From contig NZ_CP186540.1 in assembly GCF_049389645.1 (NCBI RefSeq), positions 2,108,001-2,172,000 on the forward strand: 64,000 bases of DNA, given 5' to 3'. The notes below the pieces were generated by a model. That model did not search any database, was not told the DNA's origin, and saw only the letters and a list, made by a program, of their open reading frames with translations. The position numbers and the translations under genes are program-made. Positions 1-8,875 of this stretch are shown here, in pieces (position 1 is the stretch's first letter; the number at the start of each line of letters is the position of its first letter). The stretch comes from Alkalibacterium sp049389645 (GTDB lineage Bacteria > Bacillota > Bacilli > Lactobacillales > Carnobacteriaceae_A).

Positions 1-2
1 TG

Positions 3-1067
3 TACCAGTATGGTTATTCGAAAGAAGCAATTAAAATAAAGAACATGGCGGAGGAACAACATCCCTTACCCTATAACTTGACCATGTATGATGAAATAAA
101 AATGATAATACCCAATCACTATTTGAGCATGAAAAAGTCTGCGATGGTACGTTTTTATCCGAATAAAACAATTGAACTTAAGGAATATGAAGATGTACTG
201 GATGAAACCATTTCTATAATTGATAATGTATTGAAAACGGTCATTAAAGAAAGAAAATTAGCACTTCCACTTACATCAGGCATAGATAGCCGCACTTTAT
301 TGGCTTTTTTAAAAGAGGATATTGAGTCTATACCTATGTATACTTTCTTTAACAAGGGTGACTCGGAAAATTGGGATATGAAAGTCCCTAAAATGATTGC
401 TGAGAAATATCATTTAGAGCATTTAGCATTAGAGCGTGAAACTATTTCAAAAGAACAACTTGATGAGTTAAGTGTGTTGTTAGATAAACAGCAAAATAGA
501 AGAATCTTGGAAAACGGCTTAACACTATCCTTGTCATCTTTAAGCGAGCGGTCATTCTTAAGCGGCGATATAATACCTATATTGAAAAGTAATTTTGGGA
601 AGAATCTTCCGGAAAGCATGGCAACCTTAGGTTATCTGACTACTAAAACACACAATTTTTCAAAAGAAAATAAAAATCATGTCGCCAAGTGGATGAAAGA
701 TGCACAAAATGAATACAATGTATCTCTTTATGATTTGTTTTTTTGGGAACACAGGTCAGGAAAGTGGCTTCCCAATAACGCAAAAAATTATGATGTCTTT
801 GCAGATCCGTATTACTTATTTAATTGTCACTATTTAATCGAGCTATGGGTTAGTTTAAGCAGAAAAGACAGAGTCAATCACTCTTTTCAGGAAGAAATAA
901 TTAAAAGAAAATGGCCCGAATTATTAGAATTTCCAATTAATCCGGGTAAGTCAAAGGTCAATGCTTTAGCAAAAAATCAGTACGCGTATTATATAGGTAG
1001 TTTTATTAAATATTATATTAGCAAACTTAAGTTTTTAAGAAAGAGTCGAAATAAGAACCCTCTATAA
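3..1067 (+). CDS. Asparagine synthase-like ATP-pyrophosphatase domain protein, 5' end outside window
   Basis: The reading frame is open from base 3 with no stop before the first ATG at 45, and that ATG lacks a clear ribosome site, so the gene most likely starts before the window. The motif LTSGIDSR (about residue 77 counted from the ATG) is the PP-loop of the asparagine synthase / N-type ATP pyrophosphatase fold, which adenylates a carboxylate before amidation. A glutaminase domain is not visible and may lie upstream. It is followed 28 bp later by a glycosyltransferase in the same direction, so it belongs to a surface-polysaccharide cluster. By analogy with amidotransferases of O-antigen clusters (WbpS type) it could amidate a uronic acid residue; that is inference. 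The domain call is fairly safe, the substrate unknown. Confidence 0.7.
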   Translation, partial: YQYGYSKEAIKIKNMAEEQHPLPYNLTMYDEIKMIIPNHYLSMKKSAMVRFYPNKTIELKEYEDVLDETISIIDNVLKTVIKERKLALPLTSGIDSRTLLAFLKEDIESIPMYTFFNKGDSENWDMKVPKMIAEKYHLEHLALERETISKEQLDELSVLLDKQQNRRILENGLTLSLSSLSERSFLSGDIIPILKSNFGKNLPESMATLGYLTTKTHNFSKENKNHVAKWMKDAQNEYNVSLYDLFFWEHRSGKWLPNNAKNYDVFADPYYLFNCHYLIELWVSLSRKDRVNHSFQEEIIKRKWPELLEFPINPGKSKVNALAKNQYAYYIGSFIKYYISKLKFLRKSRNKNPL

Positions 1068-1094
1068 AGTTCATACTATGCAAGGAGAATTCAT

Positions 1095-2111
1095 GTGACC
1101 AAGATCAGCATCATCATACCTGTGTACAATTTAGAAAATTATTTAAAGAGAACAATCGATAGTATTATGGAACAATCATATGATAACTGGGAATTGATTA
1201 TGGTAGATGATGGATCTAAAGATGATTCTTTAGCTATTATTAAAGAGTACAGTGCGAAGCACTCAAATATTCGGTTTATTTCACAATCAAACGCTGGGCC
1301 TGGTTTAGCGAGACAAAAAGGACTGGACGTTGCTGAAGGCGAGTATATTCTATTTGTTGACGGGGATGATCTACTTCCTCAAAACACGTTAGAAAAATAC
1401 GTAGATATTATTAAAACGCATTCTCCTGATGTCGTATCTGGAGGCTTCTTAGAATTAAGACGCGATAAAAACATGTCTAAAATCAAACGTATTCCTACGC
1501 TGGAAGGGTACTACTCTGAAAACGAGTTCAGAAAAAACTTTTCCGATTTTGAGAGTGTGAATATAAAAAGTTTGTGTTTTAGAATATATAAAAAGGATTT
1601 TATCCATAAAAACAACATAAGCTTTTCTAACCATTATATGGGAGAAGATGCAATTTTTAACTTTAAAACATATGCAGTGTTATCTGATATTTATATTACC
1701 AAGGATATAGTGTACATTTACGATAGAACGAGAGAAGATTCTGCTGTCAATACGTATTTTGAAAATCGCTTTGACAATGAAAAAGAAGTGATAGATGAAT
1801 ATAAACATATGTTTATTAGCTGGGAAATGGAAGAAGAATTCAAAAAAAATATAGCGAAATTATATTTTAACGCGATGATAATTGAATTACGTAATCTATA
1901 CATTCGAGGTAATGTGAAAAAAGAGACTAAGAAAGACGTATCAAAAAAAATCTTTAACGATACTGACGTAATGAAGTCGGTTGATCTGCTAGAATTAAGT
2001 GATGTTAGAACTAAAGTTGAGAAGATTTTATTGTTTTTATTAAAATATAATCTCAACAAAACAGTAACGTCTGTAATGAATATATACGCTCGATTAAGAT
2101 ACAGAAAATGA
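1095..2111 (+). CDS. Family 2 glycosyltransferase
   Basis: This predicted cytoplasmic enzyme transfers a sugar from a nucleotide donor during polysaccharide repeat-unit assembly. The N-terminus reads as a GT-A fold: IIIPVYNLENYL at about residues 6-17, VDDGSKDDS near 37-45, and the metal-binding DXD-type motif DGDD near 89-92. The start is GTG at 1095, preceded by AAGGAGAA at 1082-1089; an overlapping ATG at 1093 runs straight into TGA. Length (338 residues) is normal for capsule GT2 enzymes. It sits 16 bp before a pyruvyltransferase-like gene, within one transcription unit ending near 4814. Donor and acceptor cannot be read from the sequence. Confidence 0.85.
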   Translation: MTKISIIIPVYNLENYLKRTIDSIMEQSYDNWELIMVDDGSKDDSLAIIKEYSAKHSNIRFISQSNAGPGLARQKGLDVAEGEYILFVDGDDLLPQNTLEKYVDIIKTHSPDVVSGGFLELRRDKNMSKIKRIPTLEGYYSENEFRKNFSDFESVNIKSLCFRIYKKDFIHKNNISFSNHYMGEDAIFNFKTYAVLSDIYITKDIVYIYDRTREDSAVNTYFENRFDNEKEVIDEYKHMFISWEMEEEFKKNIAKLYFNAMIIELRNLYIRGNVKKETKKDVSKKIFNDTDVMKSVDLLELSDVRTKVEKILLFLLKYNLNKTVTSVMNIYARLRYRK

Positions 2112-2127
2112 TAAAGTAGGTAATAGT

Positions 2128-3243
2128 ATGAAAAAGATGTTAATTAAAGCTTTCACGAAAATTAATTTGGGTGATGATTTATTCATTAAAATCCTTTGCG
2201 AAAGATATCCTGATGTGCAATTTTTCATAGAGTGTTCTGAAGAAGAAGCAAAGCCCTTTGAAAAGATTACAAATTTAAAAGCATTTCAACCCTTTTTGAT
2301 AGAAAGAATAATTAAAAAAGTGAATCGAACATTTTCAATTGAGATCCCTGAATTTATTTCTAAGAGAAAAAAGATTATTGATTCTTCTTTAGGAACTGTT
2401 AACATTGGGGGTTCAATTTTTATTCAAGATGATAACTGGAAATCAAAAGTAAAGAATTACAATGAAATGGTATTATCAAGTCGGAATTATTATATAATAG
2501 GGAGTAATTTTGGTCCATTTCAGGATAAGGATTATCTGACTTCTTATACAGAGGTCTTTAAGCAAGTAAATGATGTTTGTTTTAGGGAAAAATATTCATA
2601 TGATTTGTTTTCTGAGAATAACAACGTAAGGTACGCACCTGATGTTGTTTTTACGATGGATACTAAAAATGATTTGAGCATTAAGAATACGGATGACGAA
2701 AAATATATTGTTATATCTATAATAGATTTGAGCAACAGGGCTGCCTTGAAAATGCAAGAGGATCACTATATCAATGCTGTTTACAATATTATAGTAGATG
2801 CACAAGCTAGAAATTATAAAGTTAGTTTAATGAGTTTTTGTGAGTACGAAGGAGATTTAATCGCAATAAATAAAATAAAGAATTATTTTGAAGAGAAGGG
2901 CAGCTCTTTAAGCGGAGTAAGTTCTTATAATTATAATGGAAACATGGTTGAGGCACTTAGCATTATTGAGAACTCGAGTGGTGTTGTGGCCACAAGATTT
3001 CATTCAGTTATACTGGGTTTATTATTCAATAAACCATTATATCCTTTTATATATAGCAGTAAGACATTGAATGTGTTAAACGATATTGGTTTTAAGGGTA
3101 AGTACACTCATATAAACGAAATTGAACAATTAGATACGGCTAGTGTTGTTTCTCAATTAGAAGATTATAGTGCTATTGATATTTCAAAGCAATGTACTGA
3201 AGCAGAAAACCAATTTTACAAATTGGATCAATTACTAAACTGA
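2128..3243 (+). CDS. Polysaccharide pyruvyl transferase family protein
   Basis: The protein (371 residues) has the layout of the PS_pyruv_trans family (CsaB/WcaK-like). An N-terminal segment contains LGDD, NIGGSIFIQD lies near residue 91, FREKYSYDLF near 152, and the conserved C-terminal block ATRFHSVILGLLFNKPLYP near 289-307. Members either add a pyruvyl ketal to a sugar or act as glycosyltransferases in exopolysaccharide synthesis; which applies here cannot be told. The gene lies between a GT2 enzyme and a flippase in the same operon. A second member of the family, only distantly similar, is at 26527-27483 in the capsule operon. Confidence 0.75.
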   Translation: MKKMLIKAFTKINLGDDLFIKILCERYPDVQFFIECSEEEAKPFEKITNLKAFQPFLIERIIKKVNRTFSIEIPEFISKRKKIIDSSLGTVNIGGSIFIQDDNWKSKVKNYNEMVLSSRNYYIIGSNFGPFQDKDYLTSYTEVFKQVNDVCFREKYSYDLFSENNNVRYAPDVVFTMDTKNDLSIKNTDDEKYIVISIIDLSNRAALKMQEDHYINAVYNIIVDAQARNYKVSLMSFCEYEGDLIAINKIKNYFEEKGSSLSGVSSYNYNGNMVEALSIIENSSGVVATRFHSVILGLLFNKPLYPFIYSSKTLNVLNDIGFKGKYTHINEIEQLDTASVVSQLEDYSAIDISKQCTEAENQFYKLDQLLN

Positions 3244-3308
3244 GTTTCATGCTATATATATTAAGGAGGATATTTATATAAGAATTATCTCTTGTATAAA
3301 TAATTAAG

Positions 3309-4721
3309 ATGAATTCATACAAAAAATTATTAGGCAATTCATTTGTTTTTGCCATAGGTAGACTAGGAAGTAAATTAATCTCTTTTTTCCTAGTCCCTGT
3401 TTATACGTATTATTTATCAACTGCTGAGTTTGGAACGGTTGATTTAGTAATTACGACAGTAAGTATGTTATTACCTATAGTGTCAGCTAGTATATTTGAT
3501 GCTGTTTTAAGATTTATAATGGATGATAAAAATGAAACAGACAGTGTAATGATGAATGCTTTATATATAGCAATCATTGGCTTTTTGATTGCCTTATTAT
3601 TTTATCCGTTAATCATTTGGCTCAACTTACTTGACGATTCAACTTTCGTCATGTTTATGTACATCATCCTGTTTATGCAGATGTTAGAACGTATTTTCGC
3701 AGAATACGCTCGAGCTATTGGCGAAATAAAGAAATTTGCGATCAATGGAATTTTAATAACTATTTCAACGGGTACACTTAATATCTTGTTTTTAGTTGTA
3801 TTTGGACTTGGTGTAAATGGTTATTTTGTATCAATGATTTTAGCATACCTCATATCTATAATATATTTAGTTTTAAGTACGAAGGCATATAGACATTTTG
3901 ATTTGTCATTAATAAAAAAACCTGTAATGAAATTACTGTTATTTTATTCCGTTCCTTTAATTCCAAATACTTTGATGTGGTGGTTGATCAATGCCTCAAG
4001 TAGATATTTTATTCGATTTTTTATAGGTATCGGAGCTAACGGTTTATTTGCAGTAGCAAGTAGAATACCATCTTTAATCAAAATCTTCATTCAAATATTC
4101 ATGCAAGCCTGGCAGTTATCGGCAATTGAAGAATTCGACAGTGAAAACAAGTCGGATTTCTACTCTAATGTTTTTAATTATCTGTCGTCCTTATTATTTA
4201 TAGGCATTGCGGCTATTTTGATAGTATTAAAACCTGGGATCAGTTTCTTGTTTGCGGCTGACTATTATGAAGCGTGGGTCGTTGTGCCGTTTCTACTATT
4301 AGGTGCTGTATTTTCAAGTTTCTCAAGTTTTTTAGGTACTAACTATATTGCTGCGAAAAAAACAAAAGGAGTATTCAAGACTTCTGTTTATGGTGGATTA
4401 GTAAGTTTGGTGTTAAACTACATTCTTATTTCACAGTTCGGTATCATTGGTGCAGGTATTTCTTCAATGCTTTCATTCTTTATTATCTGGATCCTAAGGG
4501 TATATGATACAAGGGAATATATCGATATGACGATCAATTGGAAGTTACTTATTCAAAACTTAGTAATCATTTCTTTGCATATAGCTCTTCTATTCTTTGA
4601 TGTCCCTGTGTATTACGAAATAATGGCAGGTATTGGATTGTTCTTATTAATATTATTTGTTAACCGTAGTTTATGGTTGTTACTCAAAAAAATATGGAAA
4701 AACGTTAAGAGAAAAAAATAG
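3309..4721 (+). CDS. Oligosaccharide flippase family protein (Wzx-like)
   Basis: This integral membrane protein of 470 residues has around 12-14 hydrophobic segments and should move undecaprenyl-linked repeat units across the membrane. The N-terminus (KLLGNSFVFAIGRLGSK) is typical of Wzx proteins of Gram-positive capsule loci, supporting ATG 3309. The ribosome site is odd: the only strong Shine-Dalgarno (AAGGAGGA, 3263-3270) is 38 bases upstream, with an in-frame TAA at 3297. It is the last gene of the first polysaccharide operon; a terminator follows at 4768. A second, different flippase lies at 25149-26501, so the strain probably makes two polysaccharides or this cluster is a relic. Confidence 0.85.
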   Translation: MNSYKKLLGNSFVFAIGRLGSKLISFFLVPVYTYYLSTAEFGTVDLVITTVSMLLPIVSASIFDAVLRFIMDDKNETDSVMMNALYIAIIGFLIALLFYPLIIWLNLLDDSTFVMFMYIILFMQMLERIFAEYARAIGEIKKFAINGILITISTGTLNILFLVVFGLGVNGYFVSMILAYLISIIYLVLSTKAYRHFDLSLIKKPVMKLLLFYSVPLIPNTLMWWLINASSRYFIRFFIGIGANGLFAVASRIPSLIKIFIQIFMQAWQLSAIEEFDSENKSDFYSNVFNYLSSLLFIGIAAILIVLKPGISFLFAADYYEAWVVVPFLLLGAVFSSFSSFLGTNYIAAKKTKGVFKTSVYGGLVSLVLNYILISQFGIIGAGISSMLSFFIIWILRVYDTREYIDMTINWKLLIQNLVIISLHIALLFFDVPVYYEIMAGIGLFLLILFVNRSLWLLLKKIWKNVKRKK

Positions 4722-4767
4722 AGAGTGACAATTTATACTAATAAGTAAAAATTCTAAAATAATATAT

Positions 4768-4814
4768 AACCGAGATCAAAGCTGATTTATATGGCTTGAT
4801 CTTGGTTTTTTTTT
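4768..4814 (+). terminator. Intrinsic terminator of first polysaccharide cluster
   Basis: An inverted repeat (about 14 pairs with one G-U pair and one bulge; AACCGAGATCAAAGC against GCTTGATCTTGGTT) is followed by a run of ten T bases ending at 4814. Confidence 0.85.
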
Positions 4815-4948
4815 CGAAAAAACGAGGTTGATGATCAAACATTACTATACAATATATTGAAAAATATTCTTATTTGTCAAACAATTGTTGTATTTAAGAC
4901 ATAAAAGTATCATTATTTCAATTGAATACCATACATTCTGTATATTTA

Positions 4949-4957
4949 TGCTATAAT
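4949..4957 (+). promoter_or_regulatory. Extended -10 promoter for the glucosaminidase gene
   Basis: TGCTATAAT at 4949-4957 is a perfect extended -10 element (TG-N-TATAAT). The -35 position (4929-4934, CCATAC) is poor, which fits an extended -10 promoter. The gene starts 45 bp downstream at a GTG. Confidence 0.6.
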
Positions 4958-5001
4958 TTCGAAGAATCATCAATAATAACAAGAAGAAAGGCGGAAAAAT
5001 A

Positions 5002-8000
5002 GTGAAACAGTCCAACAAAAAAACGTTCAAACTAAAATACTTTTTATATAGTAGCGCGATTTTAGCCGCTTTAGCCCCGTCGATAGAGGTTGAAGCTACA
5101 GAAGAGAACAACGATATAATAAATTATCAATCTGAAGATATTGTTATACAAGATTGGCAAATTCTATTAATGGATACGTTGGTTGATATCGATCAGGATA
5201 CTAATATTGATGAATTATTAGACATCACTATTAACGTACATAATGAAGGTGAATATGAATTAGCTGCAAGTATCTATGACATATTTATTACATATTTAGA
5301 TTTAGACGAAAATTTGATGGACCAAGTTCAAAATAATCTTGAAATGGCACAAAATAATCAATTGCCAGAAGACTGGGTAATGAGTGATGAGTTAATAAGG
5401 GAGTATTCATCTATTTCCATCTTTGAATATTATGATTCTGTTACTACGATAGAGACAGATTCTGAAAACGTCGTTCAAGAAGATATTGACCAGGACAATA
5501 GTGAAATAGATAAATTGGATAGTGTTGAAGTCATTGAGAACAACGATTTGGAAATGGCTGACTCGATAGAAAGCATTACTGAAGATGAAGTTACCGAGAG
5601 CGAAGAAGTTTCATCTGTTAATAAATCGACGGATTCAAGTACTGAGACAAATGACGGCAATGATGAATTTTCAGAACAAGAAGAAGTCACTCAAGAAAGC
5701 TTGACTGTCACAGAAGTTGTAGAAGAGAAATCGAAAGAGTTAGAATCATATAATGTTAGAACAGCTAGTACGACATCAGGTGCAGATATATTGTATTACG
5801 AATCGATCAATGCACAAAACGTCTCGACCGCATGGAGCAAAGCTGTGGAAGGGTATAACAAATATCCGACTGATGCTCGGTTCAAAGATGCCATCGAAAA
5901 AGCAGCAGTTCGTATGCTGAATTATGCAGACTCATTAGTCACAAGAGGAAATGTCGAATGGGCGCTTAGCTATTATGAAGGCATGCTGAGAGGTCCTTGG
6001 TTACCGACGGATATAAAGAGTCGAACCACGAATTCGAGAGATCAAGCGGTAAGCATGATCGAAGAAGCCAAGAAAGAAGCTTTGTACAACGAATCTATTA
6101 ATGCATCTGGCGTCTCAACGGCATGGAGCAAAGCTGTGGAAGGGTATAACACGTACCCTACTGATGCTCGGTTCAAAGATGCCATCGAAAAAGCAGCAGT
6201 TCGTATGCTGAATTATGCAGACTCATTAGTCACAAGAGGAAATGTCGAATGGGCGCTTAGCTATTATGAAGGCATGCTGAGAGGTCCTTGGTTACCGACG
6301 GATATAAAGAGTCGAACCACGAATTCGAGAGATCAAGCATTAAGCATGCTCGAAGAAGCCAAAAAAGTAGCCTTGTACAACGAATCCATTAATGCATCAA
6401 GCGTCTCAACGGCATGGAGTAAAGCCGTCGAAGGATATAACAAATACCCGACTGATGCTCGGTTCAAAGATGCCATCGGAAAAGCAGCAGTTCGTATGCT
6501 GAATTATGCAGATTTATTAGTCACAAGAGGAAATGTCGAATGGGCGCTTAGCTATTACGAAGGCATGCTGAGAGGTCCTTGGTTACCGACGGATATAAAG
6601 AGTCGAACCACGAATTCGAGAGATCAAGCATTAAGCATGCTCGAAGAAGCCAAAAAAGTAGCCTTGTACAACGAATCCATTAATTCATCAAGCGTCTCAA
6701 CGGCATGGAGTAAAGCCGTCGAAGGATATAACAAATACCCGACTGATGCTCGGTTCAAAGATGCCATCGAAAAAGCAGCAGTTCGTATGCTGAATTATGC
6801 AGATTTATTAGTCACAAGAGGAAATGTCGAATGGGCGCTTAGCTATTATGAAGGCATGTTGAGAGGTCCCTGGTTACCGACAGATATAAAGGCTCGAACC
6901 ACGAGTTCGAGAGATCAAGCGGCTGGCATAATTGAAGAAGCGAAGAAAGTAGCCTTGTACAACGAATCCATTAATGCATCTGGAGTCTCAGCGGCGTGGA
7001 GTAAAGCTGTGGAAGGGTATAACACATACCCGGATGATGCTCGGTTCAAAGATGCCATCGAAAAAGCAGCAGTTCGTATGCTGAATTATGCAGATTCTCA
7101 AGTTTCAAAAGGAAATAGCGAAGTGGCACTTACCTATTATGAGATTGTGTTAAAAGGTCCATGGTTACCAGAAAACTTGAAGAATCGAGCTGCTGCATCA
7201 AGAGTTGAAACATTAAAAGTACTCAGTTCTGACTATGCCTACCAAGAAATTTTAAACGAAAAAAACACTATCAAAGCTTGGTATGTAGCTATAGACGCGA
7301 TAGTAAATCATCCGGATGATACACGGATCGAAGATTATATTGTTAAACAGGCAAATCTATTGTTGTCAGAAGCCATCACGCTCCATAAAAACTACCAGTA
7401 CGCTCAAGCGGTCGAACGCTATGATGCACTAATAGCCGGACCAACCAATTTATATAATGAGAATATCACAGCTGAGAAATATAAAATTTTAGCTAAAAAT
7501 AATTTAATACCAAACAACGCTTCTTATCAAAATTCATATTACCAGGTCTCATTAGAGACTGCTTTAAATGAACAGATGAAACGTGCTCCTCAAACGCAAG
7601 CAGGGGGGAAATGGGTCAATGCATCAAGAGAGCAGACCTTATATTATCTTAATCCTGACAATTTCTTGAGCAGTATCGAGAATGATCTGATATCAGTTGC
7701 AATTACAGGCAAAGTTACCGCAAGTACATTGAATGTGCGCAGTGGTTCAGGAACGGGTCACTCTATCATCGACCAAATCTTTGCAGGCAAAGAAGTCACA
7801 ATCATCAATGAAGTGAATGGTTGGCTCCAAGTGTCGTACCTATCATCTAGTGTGACGAAAACGGGTTGGGTATCAAGCGCATTTGTTGATCAGACCAACA
7901 GAGATAGTGTCACTCATGAATTTACTGAGGCCTATAAACCTATAGCAAGAATCAATGTTGCTACATTAAATGTCAGATCAGGACCAGGAACTAATCATGC

Positions 8001-8721
8001 TATTTTTACAACCGTGAGTAACGGTCAACGTTACGAAATTGTTAAAGCAAGTAACAACTGGTATCAAATCAAATTTAGCAACGGTCAATTAGGCTGGGTT
8101 TCCGGAGATTTTATCACAGTGACGAATACATTAGAGAATGAATTGCTGCAGTTCCTCAAACTTTCAGGTTCTTCAGGCATCAATGAAGCGAAGCTTAATG
8201 AAGAAATCGGGAACAGTGGCGTTTTAACTGGGAAGGGACATGTCTTCCTGGAAGCTAGCCGACTTTACAATATAAATGAGATTTATTTACTGGCGCATGC
8301 AAAACTGGAGACGGGTAATGGATCGTCTTCCTTAGCGAAAGGTATCTTAGTTTCAGAGGTTGATGGTAAAGCAGTCACGCCTAAAGTAGTTTATAATATG
8401 TATGGTATTGCCGCCTTTGACAGTTCACCATTGAAATCCGGTTCCGAATATGCCTATAAAATGGGATGGGACACGGTGGATAAAGCTATAATGGGTGGTG
8501 CCGAATGGATTTCCAAACAATATGTCAACCATGCAACACACAAACAAGACACCTTGTATAAAATGAGATGGAATCCTTTGAATCCCGGCTTTCATCAATA
8601 TGCGACAGATATAGGTTGGGGTTACAAACAAACGCATACCTTGAATACATTAGTAGAAGTATCTCAAAGATTTGACTTACATCTTAAATTTGATATGCCA
8701 GTTTACAACGAAAATAAGTAG
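5002..8721 (+). CDS. Secreted repeat-containing glucosaminidase (GH73) with two SH3b domains
   Basis: This predicted extracellular peptidoglycan hydrolase has 1239 residues. Start is GTG 5002 after AAAGGCGG. The order is: signal peptide (about 1-33, ending VEA), an N-terminal domain to about 150, an acidic Ser/Thr/Glu-rich linker (150-255), five near-identical 97-residue repeats (about 264-745), a degenerate sixth repeat to about 840, two SH3b wall-binding domains (about 904-962 and 983-1038, each with TLNVRSG), and a C-terminal N-acetylglucosaminidase domain (1050-1239) with the presumed catalytic Glu1103 in AKLETGNGSS and the family block YNMYGIAAFDS. No LPXTG or membrane anchor is present. 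It is monocistronic, between its own promoter and a terminator. The catalytic call is strong; the role of the repeats is unknown, perhaps TPR-like or wall-spacing. Confidence 0.88.
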   Translation: MKQSNKKTFKLKYFLYSSAILAALAPSIEVEATEENNDIINYQSEDIVIQDWQILLMDTLVDIDQDTNIDELLDITINVHNEGEYELAASIYDIFITYLDLDENLMDQVQNNLEMAQNNQLPEDWVMSDELIREYSSISIFEYYDSVTTIETDSENVVQEDIDQDNSEIDKLDSVEVIENNDLEMADSIESITEDEVTESEEVSSVNKSTDSSTETNDGNDEFSEQEEVTQESLTVTEVVEEKSKELESYNVRTASTTSGADILYYESINAQNVSTAWSKAVEGYNKYPTDARFKDAIEKAAVRMLNYADSLVTRGNVEWALSYYEGMLRGPWLPTDIKSRTTNSRDQAVSMIEEAKKEALYNESINASGVSTAWSKAVEGYNTYPTDARFKDAIEKAAVRMLNYADSLVTRGNVEWALSYYEGMLRGPWLPTDIKSRTTNSRDQALSMLEEAKKVALYNESINASSVSTAWSKAVEGYNKYPTDARFKDAIGKAAVRMLNYADLLVTRGNVEWALSYYEGMLRGPWLPTDIKSRTTNSRDQALSMLEEAKKVALYNESINSSSVSTAWSKAVEGYNKYPTDARFKDAIEKAAVRMLNYADLLVTRGNVEWALSYYEGMLRGPWLPTDIKARTTSSRDQAAGIIEEAKKVALYNESINASGVSAAWSKAVEGYNTYPDDARFKDAIEKAAVRMLNYADSQVSKGNSEVALTYYEIVLKGPWLPENLKNRAAASRVETLKVLSSDYAYQEILNEKNTIKAWYVAIDAIVNHPDDTRIEDYIVKQANLLLSEAITLHKNYQYAQAVERYDALIAGPTNLYNENITAEKYKILAKNNLIPNNASYQNSYYQVSLETALNEQMKRAPQTQAGGKWVNASREQTLYYLNPDNFLSSIENDLISVAITGKVTASTLNVRSGSGTGHSIIDQIFAGKEVTIINEVNGWLQVSYLSSSVTKTGWVSSAFVDQTNRDSVTHEFTEAYKPIARINVATLNVRSGPGTNHAIFTTVSNGQRYEIVKASNNWYQIKFSNGQLGWVSGDFITVTNTLENELLQFLKLSGSSGINEAKLNEEIGNSGVLTGKGHVFLEASRLYNINEIYLLAHAKLETGNGSSSLAKGILVSEVDGKAVTPKVVYNMYGIAAFDSSPLKSGSEYAYKMGWDTVDKAIMGGAEWISKQYVNHATHKQDTLYKMRWNPLNPGFHQYATDIGWGYKQTHTLNTLVEVSQRFDLHLKFDMPVYNENK
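5791..7236 (+). repeat. Five tandem 291-bp coding repeats
   Basis: The phrase GTCTC(a/g)(a/g)C(c/g)GC(a/g)TGGAG recurs at 5821, 6112, 6403, 6694 and 6985, exactly 291 bp apart, so each unit encodes 97 residues. Units 2-4 are nearly identical in DNA; unit 5 diverges at its end. A degenerate sixth copy follows in protein sequence only (AYQEILNE...). Confidence 0.95.
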
Positions 8722-8729
8722 ATAGATAA

Positions 8730-8769
8730 AACGCTATGGCCTCAGTAAATGGGGCGATAGCGTTATTTT
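8730..8769 (+). terminator. Intrinsic terminator after the glucosaminidase gene
   Basis: AACGCTAT at 8730 pairs with ATAGCGTT at 8757-8764, and the stem extends inward after one mismatch; a short T-rich tail follows. Confidence 0.6.
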
Positions 8770-8875
8770 CGGAATTATAGTATAATGATGTTATCGTAAT
8801 ATGATGATTTATTATTGAGTTGTCATTAAAAACTGTTAAGATAGATAAGAAAAAATTACAGAAAGTTGGAAAGCT

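Noticed and set aside
5791..7236. Assembly duplication artefact in the glucosaminidase gene
   Set aside because: Units differ at scattered positions, keep frame exactly and are followed by a degenerate sixth unit, so biological repeats are more likely.
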